Assembly: GCA_020465985.1 (NCBI GenBank)
Contig: JAANYP010004266.1
Span: 105,944 to 169,943 of the forward strand
Length of the DNA stretch: 64,000 nt
From: Centrapalus pauciflorus
Taxonomy: Eukaryota > Streptophyta > Magnoliopsida > Asterales > Asteraceae
Direction: 5' to 3'
Made by a program: the position numbers and the translations under genes. The notes beneath the pieces were generated by a model. It saw only the letters and a list, made by a program, of their open reading frames with translations, was not told the DNA's origin and ran no database searches. Below, piece by piece: positions 31,151 to 45,439 of this stretch (its first letter is position 1; each line of letters opens with the position of its first letter).

Positions 31151-34100
31151 TTAATCCATATTTACCATACCAATATTTGATACTAGGAAGGTGAATCTTC
31201 CTACATCAAATGGTTTTGTAAATAGATCAGCTAACTGATCATCAGTGTGAATTTTGGTAACTTGGATTAATTTCTTCTCATTGCAGTCCCTTATAAAATG
31301 AAATCTAATTTCTATATGCTTGGTTTTGGGAAATTTCACTGGATTTTGTACAATGCTAATTGTACTTGAATTGTCAATATAAATGGGAGTGGATAGGAAA
31401 TTCATACCATAGTCTCTCAGTTGATTTTGAATCCACATCACTTGGGAGCAACAACTTCCAGCTGCTACATATTCTGCTTCAGTAGATGATGTGGAGACAG
31501 TTGTTTGCTTTTTGCACTGCCAAGAGACCAATCTTGTTCCCAAGTATTGACATCCACCAGTTGTGGATTTTCTGTCAATATTGCATCCTCCATAATCACT
31601 TTCAGAGTAGGCTGTTAGTTCAAGAGGAGAGTCTTTAGGATACCAGAGGCCTAAATGTGGTTGGCCTTTGAGATATCTAAAGATTCTCTTAACAGCAATC
31701 AACTGAATCCTTTGGAGAGCATTGAAACCTAGCGCACACACAGACAGCAAACATAATATCAGGTCTAGAAGATGTTAGATACATAAGAGATCCTATAAGA
31801 GATCTGTATAAATTAATGTCCACATCTATGCCATCTTTGTCGGTATGGGGCTGCTTGTGAGGATCCATTGGAGTACTTGCAACTTTGGTGTCTTGATACC
31901 CAAACTTTTCCAGTATGTCTTTAACATACTTTGATTGACTTATGAAGAGACCAGTGCGCTTCTGCTTGACCTGCAATCCTAGAAAGAAAGTGAGTTCTCC
32001 CATTGAACTCATTTGAAACTTTTTGTGCCTTAATGCCTCAAACTCTTTGCATAGATAATCATTTGTTGAGCCAAAGATGATATCATCAACATAGATTTGT
32101 ACAAGCAGAATCTCAGCTTTGATGGACTTAGTGAAAAGTGTCTTGTCCAGAGTGCCTCTCTTGAACCCATTCTGTAGAAGGTATGATGACAGAGTGTCAT
32201 ACCATGCTCTTGGGGCTTGATGGAGTCCATAGAGAGCCTTGTCTAGCATGTAAACTCTGTCTGGATACTTGTAATCCTCAAAACCAGGAGGCTGACACAC
32301 ATAGACCTCTTCTTCAATTGTGCCATATAGAAAAGCAGACTTCACATCCATTTGATACACTTTAAAACCTTTGAAGCTTGCATAGGCCAAAAACAGTCTG
32401 ATGGCTTCAATTCTTGCCACTGGAGCAAAGACATCCTCATAATCTATGCCTTCCTCTTGAGTGTACCCTTGTGCTACTAGTCTTGCTTTGTTCTTGATGA
32501 CTATCCCTCTCTCATCTTTCTTGTTTCCGAACACCCATCTTGTACCAATGGCTCTCTTTCCTCTTGGAAGATCAACAAGTGTCCATACATTCTGGAATCT
32601 TGAATTCTAGCAGTTCTTCCTGCATTGCCTCAATCCCGGATGAATCTTTCAATGCTTCTGATGCCTTTTTAGGTTCTAGCTGAGACATGAAACAGGCATG
32701 TTCAAAAGCAGCTAGACTGAATTCAGGAACTGCTTGTTCAGCAGCAGCAGTCTCATTTTGAATCATTTTCCTTGTTTGCACAGGTGTACGTGGATCACCC
32801 ATTATTTGATTGAGAGGATGATACTTGTGAACTCTGAGTGTAGGCTCTCTTTCTGTCTGAAAAGAAGATCCAAGGTTTGTATCATCTCCATCAGGACCAG
32901 TGGATGGTTCAGCTTCTGGAACAGCTTGACTTGAATCTGGGACTGTTTCCCTTTGTGTTGGAGCTGTTCTCTCAGGACATGGGAGTGGCACTTCAGTGTC
33001 TGGATCTGTATCATGTTGAGCATTCAGAACCCCTGGAGGGTCACTTGACAGAAGTGGTATAATTGTATACTCATCCCAATTGTTTGAATCGGCAGCAGTT
33101 TGAAACTTTGTGCCAACAGCTTGAGAATTTGTATAGACAGCATGAGAGTTTGTGTTGACAGCTTCAATTCTGTTTGCATCAGCCTCTGCAGTATACTCAA
33201 CAAAGCTCAGAGAATTTATTAGTGAATGTAAATCAAACAGCCAATCAGGACCAGTGCCTTTAACATTTGCAGTATTTTCATTAAATTCAACATTGGCACT
33301 TTCTTCAATGGTCTTAGACGCACTGTTATATACTCTATAGGCTTTTCTTTGATTTGAGTATCCTAGAAAGAAACCTTCTTCAGCCTTACTTTCAAACTTC
33401 CCTAAGTGAGTCTTAGTGTGAAGAATGGTGCATGGACAGCCAAAGGACTTGAGAAAGGCTATTAAGGTATTCTGTTATGGAATAACTCATACGGAGTTTT
33501 CCCTTGTGATTGAACTATCTGAACCCTATTTAGAACATAACAGGCTGTGTTGACTGCTTCTGCCCAAAAGGTCATTGGTAGTTTTGAATCAGCTAACATG
33601 GTTCTAGCAGCCTCAATTAATGTTCTGTTCTTTATTTCAGCTACACCATTTTGCTGTGGTGTTCTTGGTGCACTATATTGCCTAGCAATACCCTTGGACT
33701 CACAAAAACTTTTTAGAGTATGATTTTTTAAACTCAGTTCCATTGTCTGATCTTATCACCTTGACTTTTGAGTTGGATTGGTTTTCTATCTTAAGAATAA
33801 ATGACTTAACTAGCTCAGCAGTTTCATCTTTAGACCTAAGAAAGTAAACCCAAGTAAATCTGGTGAAATCATCGACAATAACTAAACAGTAGGCCCTTTT
33901 ATTCAAACTCAAAACAGATGTTGGACCAAATAGATCCTTATGAATCAGATGAAGAGCAGATGAGATTGAATTTACTTCTTTGGCCTTATGAGAAGTTTTG
34001 TGTTGCTTGCCTTTAAGACATGCTACACAATGATCATCACATATGAACTCCTTTTGTGGTAAACCTCTTACCAGATTCTTTTTGACTAAAACATTCATGG

Positions 34101-34594
34101 ACTTGAAGTTCATGTGACACATCCTTCTATGCCAAAGAGGAGACTCATTGGATTATGCTTTGGATATCAAACAGCTTAAGGTACTTGATTTGGATAAAAG
34201 TTCTGTGTCCAAACAGTATACATTGTCCTTTCTTGGTGTTCTCTGTAAAACAAGATTTTCAGGAATTTTAAAATCTTTTGAAAGGACAATGCACTCAGAA
34301 TCTGTAAACAAAACAATATTTTGTTTGTCACAGATTTGAGAGACACTCAATAAATTGTACTTAAGATGTTCAACATATAAAACATCATTGAAAATCATGT
34401 TTCCTGCATTAACAGTACCTTAACCTGTCACCTTACCTCCTTTGGAGTTGCCTCCAAATGCAACAAATCCTCCATCAAAGCCTTTGAAATTTGACAAGCA
34501 CTCAGAATTGCCTGTCATGTGCCTAGAGCATCCACTGTCCAAATGCTATCTGGTTTTATGTGGTGACCTGTGGTTGCCCTGCACAAATATCAGC
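31151..34594 (-). pseudogene. pol: Copia pol of CopA2 (protease, integrase, RT, RNase H), decayed
   Basis: Same domain series as CopA1, including DSGCSRHM, MCHMNFKSM, HKDLFGP, QQNGVAE, YVDDIIFGS and the RNase H motifs. Unlike CopA1, RT motif A is present (VYQMDVKSAFL). Lesions read directly are TAG at 34545-34547 just before the protease site, TAA at 34420-34422, TAA at 34153-34155, an extra A near 33735, a one-base loss near 33462, an extra base near 32590 and a one-base loss near 31705 before RNase H. No functional polyprotein can be made. Confidence 0.92.
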
Positions 34595-37250
34595 TTAGTT
34601 AGTAGTGGAGTAAACCCAAACCAAGTTGGTTTTGGGTTGTCCTTGTGCATTAACATAACTAAAGACTGTCTTGGATTTCTTATACTTAGTAAGATCCACT
34701 GATGGAGTTTGTGGAGAGTATTTAGTTAGCACATGAGGTATCCAGGTATTTTGTCCATCCTTTTTAGTAACAGTCTCAGATGATCCATTACCAGTCCCAG
34801 TTCTGAGCCTACCAATCTGAATTGAGTCTGTAGTTCTAACAGTTTGAGAATTTGCACTAGCAGTCTCAACTTTTGACTCGGCAGTTTCAACAGTTTTATC
34901 AACAGGTTCATCTGAGTTTGTACCTTTAACACACCATATTTGTTTAAAACTTACCTTTGGTTTAGCTAAAACTTGTTTTTGGTGTGTGGACTGTTTCTTA
35001 TTAACTTTTGTGAACCTGTGATCTACTGTTTTCTTGGGAACTGATGCAGTAGGAGGTTTGACCTTTAGATTTTTTAAATTTTGAGAGTTTTTCTTTGGAT
35101 GTTTCACAGTCTGTTTTGCAACAGATGGTTTATAAAAACAATCTCTGGCCAAGTGATTCTTTCTGCCACAATGAAAACATTTTTTGACTGTTTGAATTGG
35201 AGAACCAGTTTTATTTGACAATTTCTGGTTCTTGTTCCTCTGATTTCCCCTTACCTTGTTTGGGAAACTTTTGGACACCATGCTTTTGGCATGTGCAGAC
35301 TGGAACATTTTTACCCTTTCTATTATTCTTTGAAGAAGATGCAGTGTTATAGTTAGAAGGTACAGAAACCTGTGGAGCAGCATTGCACACACTCATCTTC
35401 TCCTTTCCTTTCTTACTGGGGGCTTGGATTTCTATAGGTGCACTCATTGTTTTGTGTTCTTTCTCAACTGCTGTGCACTCACAGTCTCTATTTTGAATCT
35501 GATCTTCTTTAGATTCAGGACTGTTATCAAGGATACGATCTACAGTAGTCATAGACTCATCTAATGGTTCATTGACAAGCCTATCAGCAACCTCACTCAT
35601 TGGATGAATGTATTTGTTGTTGTATGGAGGTGGAGTAGCTCTGTAGCCTATACCTTCTTTGGGATTAACCTGAGATTTTACCCTATCTTTAAATTGGACT
35701 TCCATTAGGTGTTCTAGCTTTTGATTAGCCAATTTGAAGTTACCTAGATCTATATTGACAGATTCTAGTTTCTTATTAGCCTCTAACACCTTTTGTTCAG
35801 TTTCTTCTACCTTTTTATTTAGGGATTCTATTTTCTTATTTAGCTCCTTTTTCTCCCACTCATGATATGTTCTATCATGTCCCATTTGAATCTCATTATC
35901 CTTATAGTCATTGATCTGTTTTTCAAGATCTTCTATGGTTTGCATGTATTCATATCTCCTCTCTTCCATCTTAGCTAGAGTTTTGCACATGCTCTCATTA
36001 TGATCTCTGTACTTTTTAACCATATTTTTGCATGTTTGAGAGCAGAGTTTAGAATTTACCTTAGATGGTAGTTCAGTGGAGGAGACATTTGATGTTTCTG
36101 CCATTAGAGCTTGATTTTTGGAAACTCTTCCTCTGTCTGATCACTCCAGTCAAACACATTGTCTTCTTGAGAGACAAGTGCTTGTGATGATGAAGCCTGA
36201 TTAGTCTGCTGAGGCCTTGATGATTGTTGACTTTGAGATCTGCATTCTCTGGCAAAGTAGCCAAGCTTATCACATTTATAGCATTCAACTTTTGACTTAT
36301 CAAAAGCTGGTTTGCCTTCTGCTCTGGCTTGAAAGTTAGTCCTGCCAGTTCTTTTAAGAAATCTTTTGGCCCTCATGGTCAGCATTGCGTGTTGCCACTT
36401 CAGATCCATTTCTTCAAGATCATCTGGATGAATCTGTTCTAGATCTTCAGCATTGAGAGCAAACAGTCCATCATTGGCAACAAAAGCTTCATAGTGAACT
36501 TCAGTTGAGTTAACATCACCACCTGAAAAGGAATCACTGCCATTAGATTTTTCAGATGACAGAAGAGCAGTATTATGATTATAAGAAAGAGATTTCTTTT
36601 TAGTGTCAATCTCAGTCTCAAACACTCTTAGACTGTTGTACAGATCATCCAGTTCTATTTCATCAAGAGTGTCTTTAGTTCTCCATTCAGCATCATAAAC
36701 TGTCCATTCTTCTCCAAGAGATCTGAGAAACTTTCTGTTTACCTCATCTTGATCTAGGCTGACTTTTGCACTTTCCAGTTCACTTATCAGTTTGTTAAAC
36801 CTGTCAAAAATTTGAGTAAGGTTTTCATTCTTGCCACCAGAAAAGTTCTCATACTGCTGTTTCAAAAGATCCTTTTGATTTCTCTTGGTACTGGCATTAC
36901 CAGCAAATCTTTTCTCTAAAGCATTCCAAAGAGAATGAGCAGTATAAAAATTTTTTTAACTGATGTTGATAAGCATTAGGAATGGCTATTTGTAGAAGTG
37001 TAAGAGCTTTCACTTCATTCATTCTAGCCTTTCTTTCAAGTTCATTTTTTGGAGGAGTTTTGACTGGTTTTCCCTCATCATCAAGATCTGGATCAACTAC
37101 AGGACGAAATTCAACAGCTTCCCATATGGCATAATCAATGAATTGAATATGCTGTTGAATCCTGAGTTTCCACATCTCAAACTTAGTAGGCTTGAGCATA
37201 GGCACTTTGAGTCCTTGCCCAGATCCACTGCTGCTATTTTCAAACTCCAT
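34595..37250 (-). pseudogene. gag: Copia gag of CopA2, frameshifted
   Basis: Gag forms the virus-like particle and binds the RNA. It starts MEFENSSSGSG (37250) about 55 bp after the PBS. The first block has FEMWKLRIQQHI (capsid start). A shift in an A/T run near 36950 leads to KQQYENFSGGKNENLTQ and the first zinc knuckle CYKCDKLGYFAREC. A second shift creates a TAATG overlap at 36102-36106, after which a coiled-coil part follows (KKELNKKIESLNKK). A third shift near 35250-35390 leads to the second knuckle CFHCGRKNHLARDC and the end VYSTTN. A large gag with two knuckles and a coiled coil is common to CopB2 and CopC here as well. Confidence 0.88.
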
Positions 37251-37306
37251 TGCAAAAGATTAAAAAATTTAAAAGAAAGCTTTCGACTTTGAAAAACAAA
37301 GAACAA

Positions 37307-37322
37307 CCTGGCTCTTACACCA
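37307..37322 (-). promoter_or_regulatory. CopA2 primer binding site, variant initiator Met tRNA type
   Basis: On the minus strand TGGTGTAAGAGCCAGG lies two bases after the LTR. It resembles the common plant site TGGTATCAGAGCCAGG, with three differences near the 5' side. Confidence 0.75.
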
Positions 37323-37324
37323 CT

Positions 37325-37987
37325 TGTCAGGATCTAAATTTAACTACCTAAGATTAACTAATTTGAATTGATCAGAGTGTAAACCAATAATCTTGTATTA
37401 AATCAAAGTCTAATTAAGAAGTTTGCGGAATAACACTTAATTATTTTGATAAAAGCTTTCAGAATTAATAACAAATAAACACAAGTAATAATCAAAACTG
37501 CTTGTATTGCTGAATCAGAATGATTACAATCACCTCTAATCTGTTTGATTAGACGAAGAACACAAATTGTTCTTAGGGTTTTACAACCTTAGAGGCTTAT
37601 GAAAACTTAAACAAAAAGCAAATAGAAGCTTGAATACGCAGAAACTTCTTATACAATAGAAAAACCTATTCTATGTATTTATAGTGCTTTCTGATTTGTT
37701 TCCTTCAAGGACTCTGACTTCTCTGATAGTAGATATGCTGAAATCTTCATGTAGATATCTTTTCCTGAATATCAGCACTTTATGTTTATGAAACCGTTGA
37801 GCAGCTTGAATCTCTTAGCAGTCTGAGCGGGGCAGCTTGAGTGAAATTACTCTGGCAGCATGAACTTTTACACTAACAGCTCGAGATTCTTCAACAAGCA
37901 GCATGAACTTTGTACTTACATAGAAATTCTACTAACAGTATGAGAAGTCTAACTAACAGTTTGAACTACTTAGAATATATCCCAACA
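37325..37987 (-). repeat. 5' LTR of CopA2 (663 bp)
   Basis: TG...CA ends, TATA box at 37676-37683, U3 repeats of CAAGCTGC/CATGCTGC type. It is the partner of 27273-27935. Confidence 0.95.
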
Positions 37988-40256
<2,269 letters not shown>

Positions 40257-40680
40257 TACTACAACAAAATGAGCCTAAAGCAACATAGGAAAAGTGTTGT
40301 GTTAGGCCTTAAAAGTGTTGCTATAGGCCTAATGCGACACTTTATGTAGTGCCACCTTAGCCAACGTCGCCTTAGGTCTAAAGCGACATTTTCACTAGAT
40401 AATGCAACACTTTTCAAAAGTGTTGCCATTATTTTAAAAATGCAACACTTTTTAAATGCAACACTTTTTATATTCTAAGGCAACACTTTTTAATGTGTTG
40501 CCATTATTTTTATAAGTGCAACACTTTTTAAATGCAACACTTTTTATACTCAAAAGCAACACTTTTAATTTATTGTTACCAACTTATAGCAACACTTTAC
40601 TTATCAAATGCAACACTTATCAAATGTTGTCATTATGTAAATGCAACACCATTATCAATCTATTGCAACACTTTGTTATT
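40257..40680 (+). repeat. CacB left terminus and subterminal repeats
   Basis: Terminal repeat followed by about 15 copies of TGCAACACTTTT or its reverse complement AAAAGTGTTGC, often paired head to head. Confidence 0.8.
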
Positions 40681-40898
40681 ATTTTAAATTACATAAATGC
40701 AATTCATTATTTTTTAAATTTAATGCAAATACAAATATATATTTAATTGTTTCATGATAGTTTTTCTACTTACACTTTAATTTAACAAAAATAATATCAT
40801 TTCATAACATATCGATTAAAAAGTATTTCAAGTATACAAACGTCTACAACCAAAATAAGAATCATCAAATGTATAAGTGATACAACAAAAAAAATAAA

Positions 40899-41018
40899 TT
40901 ACAATCTTGGGAATGCATATTCAATTCCTCTTCTTGTAATTTCTCTCATAGGAAATCGACGCTTATCATGCACAACTCTCCTTCTGTCGATCACTTTGCA
41001 TATGTCAAAAGAAGGTAA
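40899..41018 (-). other. Coding-looking terminal exon in CacB
   Basis: On the minus strand, 39 codons and a stop read FDICKVIDRRRVVHDKRRFP, then MREITRRG and EYAFPRL. An AG acceptor (GGTTAG) precedes it. I do not recognise the protein. Together with 41471-41592 it forms a phase-compatible pair of exons. It may be part of a gene captured by the transposon, or a chance open frame. Confidence 0.35.
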
Positions 41019-41176
41019 CTAACCTGCAACATATGAAAACACGTACAATATATACCATATCGTTAGTGTGTTTTCTAAATTATAAATGATAACAAAAACA
41101 TCATGAAGCAATACTACTAGAGAAAGCCTAACAGAGCCCGGTTAAAAAGACAATATAGCCCGGATTAAACAATATG

Positions 41177-41667
41177 AACTGGTTTCAGTGTGACAGTTGT
41201 GTGTGTTTGTCTCGAACAACCAACAATTGGTTTCAGTGTGACAGTTGATATATTATTGCGGTTTAGTATTTTAGTATTTCAACTGAACATAAACAAAATG
41301 ATCTTCTCAAAGCATAATTGAACAGTAGGCAATAATCTATATGAGGTCATGTCTAATTATTGTCGTTGCATATGGATGACACGTCAATTCCTCCTAGGAG
41401 AGTCAGAGATTGGAGAGGAGGAGGCATCAAAATAGGAACCTAGCTACGACCTACCAGGACAATGTCTTACAAATTTCCTTCCTTTGCTGGTTGGCATCAA
41501 CAAGTTCCCCATTTTCTTTGCACTTTGAGTTTTATAGGTATCTTCTACTTGAGAAATCAATCTATGTTTTTCTTCTTTCAATTTGAAAGCAACTAATATT
41601 CAATGGAACATGGTTAATTTACAAGTTGAGTTGTTAATAAATTACAACTGTCACACTGAAACCAATT
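41177..41667. repeat. 23-bp repeat, two direct and one inverted copy
   Basis: AATTGGTTTCAGTGTGACAG plus TTG occurs at 41225-41247, with a one-base variant at 41177-41199 and a perfect inverted copy at 41645-41667. An 18-bp word CGGATTAAACAATATGAA is also present twice nearby (41161 and about 41724). Confidence 0.8.
41471..41592 (-). other. Coding-looking internal exon in CacB
   Basis: On the minus strand an open frame bounded by an AG acceptor (GAATATTAG) and a strong donor (GTAAGA) encodes AFKLKEEKHRLISQ, VEDTYKTQSAKKMG and PTSKGRKF. The helix-like charged sequence and good splice sites favour a real exon that joins in phase to 40899-41018. Product unknown. Confidence 0.35.
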
Positions 41668-41787
41668 AATCATATAGCATGAAACCAACTAAATGTTTAA
41701 AGAAGCATCAAAACAAACCTTCTCCGAGCACTCGGATTAAACAATATGAAGAATCCTGAACGGTCTTTATAGTGGCAGCAACCATAG

Positions 41788-41882
41788 TTGTTGATAGCGA
41801 ATAGCGGACGATAGCGACAAGCTACCTATATGCTACATCGCGATAGCGTAGCGATAGCGCTTGCTATTTCATGTTTAGCGGT
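41788..41882. repeat. GATAGCG-rich repeat
   Basis: About eight copies of GATAGCG, TAGCGA or CGCTATC-like words lie in roughly 95 bp, from GTTGTTGATAGCGAATAGCG to GCTATTTCATGTTTAGCG. It resembles small inverted-repeat elements seen in dicots, but I cannot name a family. Confidence 0.5.
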
Positions 41883-44274
41883 AATAGTATTAAAGCCAAA
41901 ATACATATGTTATGTTAAACTGTTTAATGTATTTAACATTTTAACTTCAAAATAAAGTCTAAAAACTATTAAAAGCCAATCATAGATCATCTAATTCTTG
42001 TAAATAGGTCTTTTGCAGTTGTTTGCTGGTTTTTTTCAAGTTCATTGGGCTTATCATGGAGATTACATAGCTGAAAAAGGTCTGGTTTCTAGATTTAAAA
42101 AGGGTGATGGTGCTGGAAATTGAGAGTTCTTGGATGCAAGTGTTGGAGCAAAATTGTAGATGTAATATGAATGTTTATAAGGATGTAAATGGGGGACTGG
42201 TTTGGGATAATTTAGACTGCTCACTCAACATAACAAATAAACAAACAATTATCCATATTCTAACACTGCTTAATGAAAATAGCAAACCAGTAGACTGCTT
42301 AGGTTAAAACTGACCCCTATATATGAAGACAACCTTTAACGAAATCATACACATACGAGATAATTTTAAAAGAAAAAACATCAAAGCATCACAATGTGTA
42401 TAAAACATATCAAAGATATCGTTTAGAGACCTAATGAAAATATTTAACCATTATTCAATCAAAAATTGAAAAACTAACTTCGTATAATGAAACAAGTAAT
42501 CTACGCAGTCGAACTTGCCTGTGTGATTGGCGTATGGGTAATCTTGAGATCTAGAGGTCAAAGACGACTGTTTGCGTATTGTCGAGTAAATTAGCAAAAA
42601 TCATGAGAAGCCTACACAACAGTCGAGATTCGAGAAATCACCTTAGTTCTGTTAGAGTTTCTGATCTCAGAGGATTGAAGAAATTACCCACAAAATCGAG
42701 TTTGCATGCAATCTACTTCAAGACTTTATTACAAAGATATTTGCCAACCCTGGTGGATAAAATCAACCAAGGTATAACACCAACCTGCAATTGAAGTTGC
42801 TGTAAATTCGATGTGTGAATCTAACAATGCAAATAAGAAACATACATGGTATATACATCCATATCCTGAAAAATGCAAATTCTAATCGTTGGCATCTTGC
42901 AAAGTTCATTTACATAATTACATTGAAAAGAACCACCATAAAAAATGGATACAAGTTATTGACAACTTACCATTACACTGTCACTGAAAGAATCTCTGGT
43001 TTTCCAGGATAAAAACCTCCCTGAATTAAACAGTGATTGAAGTGAATCCAGAAAAATGTAAAAAATTTAAGCATTATTTTAGTTTTACAGCACGTGACAA
43101 TACTAGTATGAAAGATCATAAATGACTAAAGTCAACAGTAAAAGTAAAATGCTTGCAGTCTTTGTTAATCTTCTGTTCCCAAGTCAAATTCACACTCCTA
43201 AGAAAAATGCAATAATTCCATTTTCTGCTTTGTTTTTCATCCTGACTGCTTATTTACCCACGAACAATCATGAGTTGATATTGAGTTTGGTTCTTGTGTA
43301 CAAGTCTTCTCGATTAAGTCTTTGTTAAATGGACATCTTGTCGTGGAACACACACCAAGTGCGTAAAGAAGAGTTTAACCTGATGCAAGTGTATATGGTG
43401 GTGGACAACTATGGCAGCAACATGGCAGCAACATGTATGGACAGGTAGGACTTTATGATGTCTTCTTGTCATTTTGATGTAGCAACATGCTGTTCACACC
43501 AGGGAACTAATTAGCAATATGTGTTGTGCATGTGTGCTTGTGTATGCTGATTAAAAGACAACAATTTCAGCAATCAATCTGTTTGACCAGTAGTTCAAAA
43601 CATAGAACCCTAGAACAATAACTGATCTTCAATCTCCTTAACTCTCAGTTTCTATGATATAACCTAATTCAAATTGATTTAGTCATTTACCAGAAACAAT
43701 CAGAAAAGTAATTTCTTTCTTTGCATAATGAACTAATCAATCACACACAATAACAAACCTAACAACCAAATTTTGCAATCAGTTGTAAGATCACTTGTGA
43801 ATACAATATACAGACTCATTGAACCGATTTGAGATCAATTGATACACGATCAAGATGATCATCTAATACCACAAAGTTACATAACGAAAACATCAAAATC
43901 CATCCAGTCACGATAGAAACAAGCATAAAAAATGCCCAAATGTCAGATTGAAAAACAAATGCACAGTACAATAGATGAAGAACACAAGGTTTATCTAAAA
44001 ATTGAAGAGAAAAGATTATACCTTGGAGTAACTAATCAAGTATCCAGATGATTGCATTTTTTTAAAAATAAAAAAGGGGGTTTCTTAAGATTGAATCGAA
44101 GAGATTGAAATCTGGAAGAAAGAGATTGAATTTTAGGTTTGTTCATCAGATTTTAATTGGAGACAAATGGACTTGAGTACAAGAACAGAAAAACCACACA
44201 ATATTTAACCTAACCTGGAAACAAGGAAATATGCACTTGAAATTTTCGGGTAGCCTTGCAACAACCGGAGAAGA
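41883..44274. other. Interior of CacB, unassigned
   Basis: AT-rich sequence with only short ORFs. On the minus strand ATGCAATCATCTGG followed by a good donor near 44024 could be a first coding exon, but I cannot connect it to the exons at 41.0-41.6 kb. Nothing else can be supported. Confidence 0.3.
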
Positions 44275-44870
44275 TGAGTGCACCTCAAACAGAGGCGCCG
44301 GCGAGGCAATGGCGAAGCGGCGACGAGGCGGCGGCAAGGCAATGGCGAAGCGGCGATGAGGCGGCGGCGAGGCGATGACACTACTATAGTAGAAATATAC
44401 TTAGATCTGGACAGTCGGTGGCTGTTACAGAGACAGTGGCGAGGAGATGGCGAGGCGGCGATGGCCAAGCGGTGACGGCTAGGGCTTATTTTCAATGTCC
44501 CTTAGTCTCTCACTCTCTCATACGAGTTACAGACATACAATGGTGAAGGAGGAGAGTAAGAGTGGGTGAAGCAGAATAGTGGTGGTTGTCGTGAGGGAGA
44601 TGGCGGTGATGAGTCTATGGTGGCGGCGGTGGCGCTAGGGTTGAGCCGCTGTCGTCGGGTGGGAGGCGAGAGAGACAGAGTGAGCTATAGGTGAACGGGA
44701 GAGGGAGATCTGAGTGGAGCGAATGGTGTTTGTTAGTGGTTGCCGGTGAGCGATGCAGCAGGCGGTCGCCGGCCGGATGAAACAGAGACGACGGTGAGAG
44801 AGCGAGGAGAGAGAGAGAAGTGAGGGTGCGTGTCTGTGGCTGAAAAAAGGGATAGAGAGAAAACCGGGTC
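44275..44870 (-). other. GC-rich, CT/CGG-rich tract resembling a gene 5' region
   Basis: A sharp GC island in AT-rich DNA. It includes 33-bp direct repeats at 44304-44369 (AGGCAATGGCGAAGCGGCGA core). On the minus strand the right half reads as a pyrimidine-rich leader (CTCTCTCTCTCCTCGCTCTC, CCGCCGCCACC) like plant 5' untranslated regions. ORFs in it are Arg/Ser/Pro-rich by composition and not convincing proteins. Confidence 0.4.
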
Positions 44871-45381
44871 AATAAATGAACCGACCCGATCCGCCCTTCT
44901 TTGTTTTTTTAGACGGTGGAATTGCTAAATAGCAAGATTTTTTGATTATTTATTATAACAATGTCACAAAATTTGTTTTGAACAATATAATGCATCTAAC
45001 CGGTAAACAACAAGTAGTTGTTTTTAAACAATATTTAAAAATTAAATTGCCACAATAAAAAATAAAATAAAAATAAGGTGTTATTTTAAACAATAAACTC
45101 TATGTATAACCCTTGTTTACCGGTTAACTATTGCTGTTTACCAGTTAAATTTATTAATTGGGAGTAAACCAAAAGTTGATTCCATTATTTGGGACAAATT
45201 TTGCAAGATTGCTATAATTAAAAAAGGATAATTTGCTTGCTATTTTGAGCAATTATCCCCTTTTTAGATTAAGTATTAATATTTAAAAAAAAGACAAGTT
45301 GCTTGCTATTTTATTAATCTTAACAAATCAGACATTGAACTTTTGTGTGTATTTTGTTTTAATCAAAATTACAAAACAAGA

Positions 45382-45431
45382 AAAAAAAATAGTATAGTCT
45401 ACACTTAAAAAAAATAGTATAGTCTACACTT
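45382..45431 (+). repeat. 25-bp tandem duplication
   Basis: The unit AAAATAGTATAGTCTACACT with a flanking A run occurs twice in a row with a period of 25 bp. Confidence 0.8.
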
Positions 45432-45439
45432 AAAAAATG

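Larger units (their letters stand above)
27273..37987 (-). mobile_element. CopA2: complete Ty1/Copia element with env-like gene (10.7 kb)
   Basis: Two 663-bp LTRs with TG...CA ends, a perfect 5-bp target duplication (TACAT), a PBS next to the 5' LTR and a polypurine tract next to the 3' LTR define the element exactly. Inside, on the minus strand, are gag, pol, spacer and env-like gene in the CopA1 order. All three genes are broken by stops and one-base indels. By eye the LTRs differ at about 15 of 663 positions (about 2.3%). Confidence 0.96.

Noticed and set aside
32734..33062. Plus-strand ORFs over CopA2 pol
   Set aside because: Shadows of the minus-strand pol coding sequence.
44205..44495. 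Arg/Ser/Pro-rich minus-strand ORFs
   Set aside because: Frames opened by the GC-rich 33-bp repeats; translation is repeat-driven.
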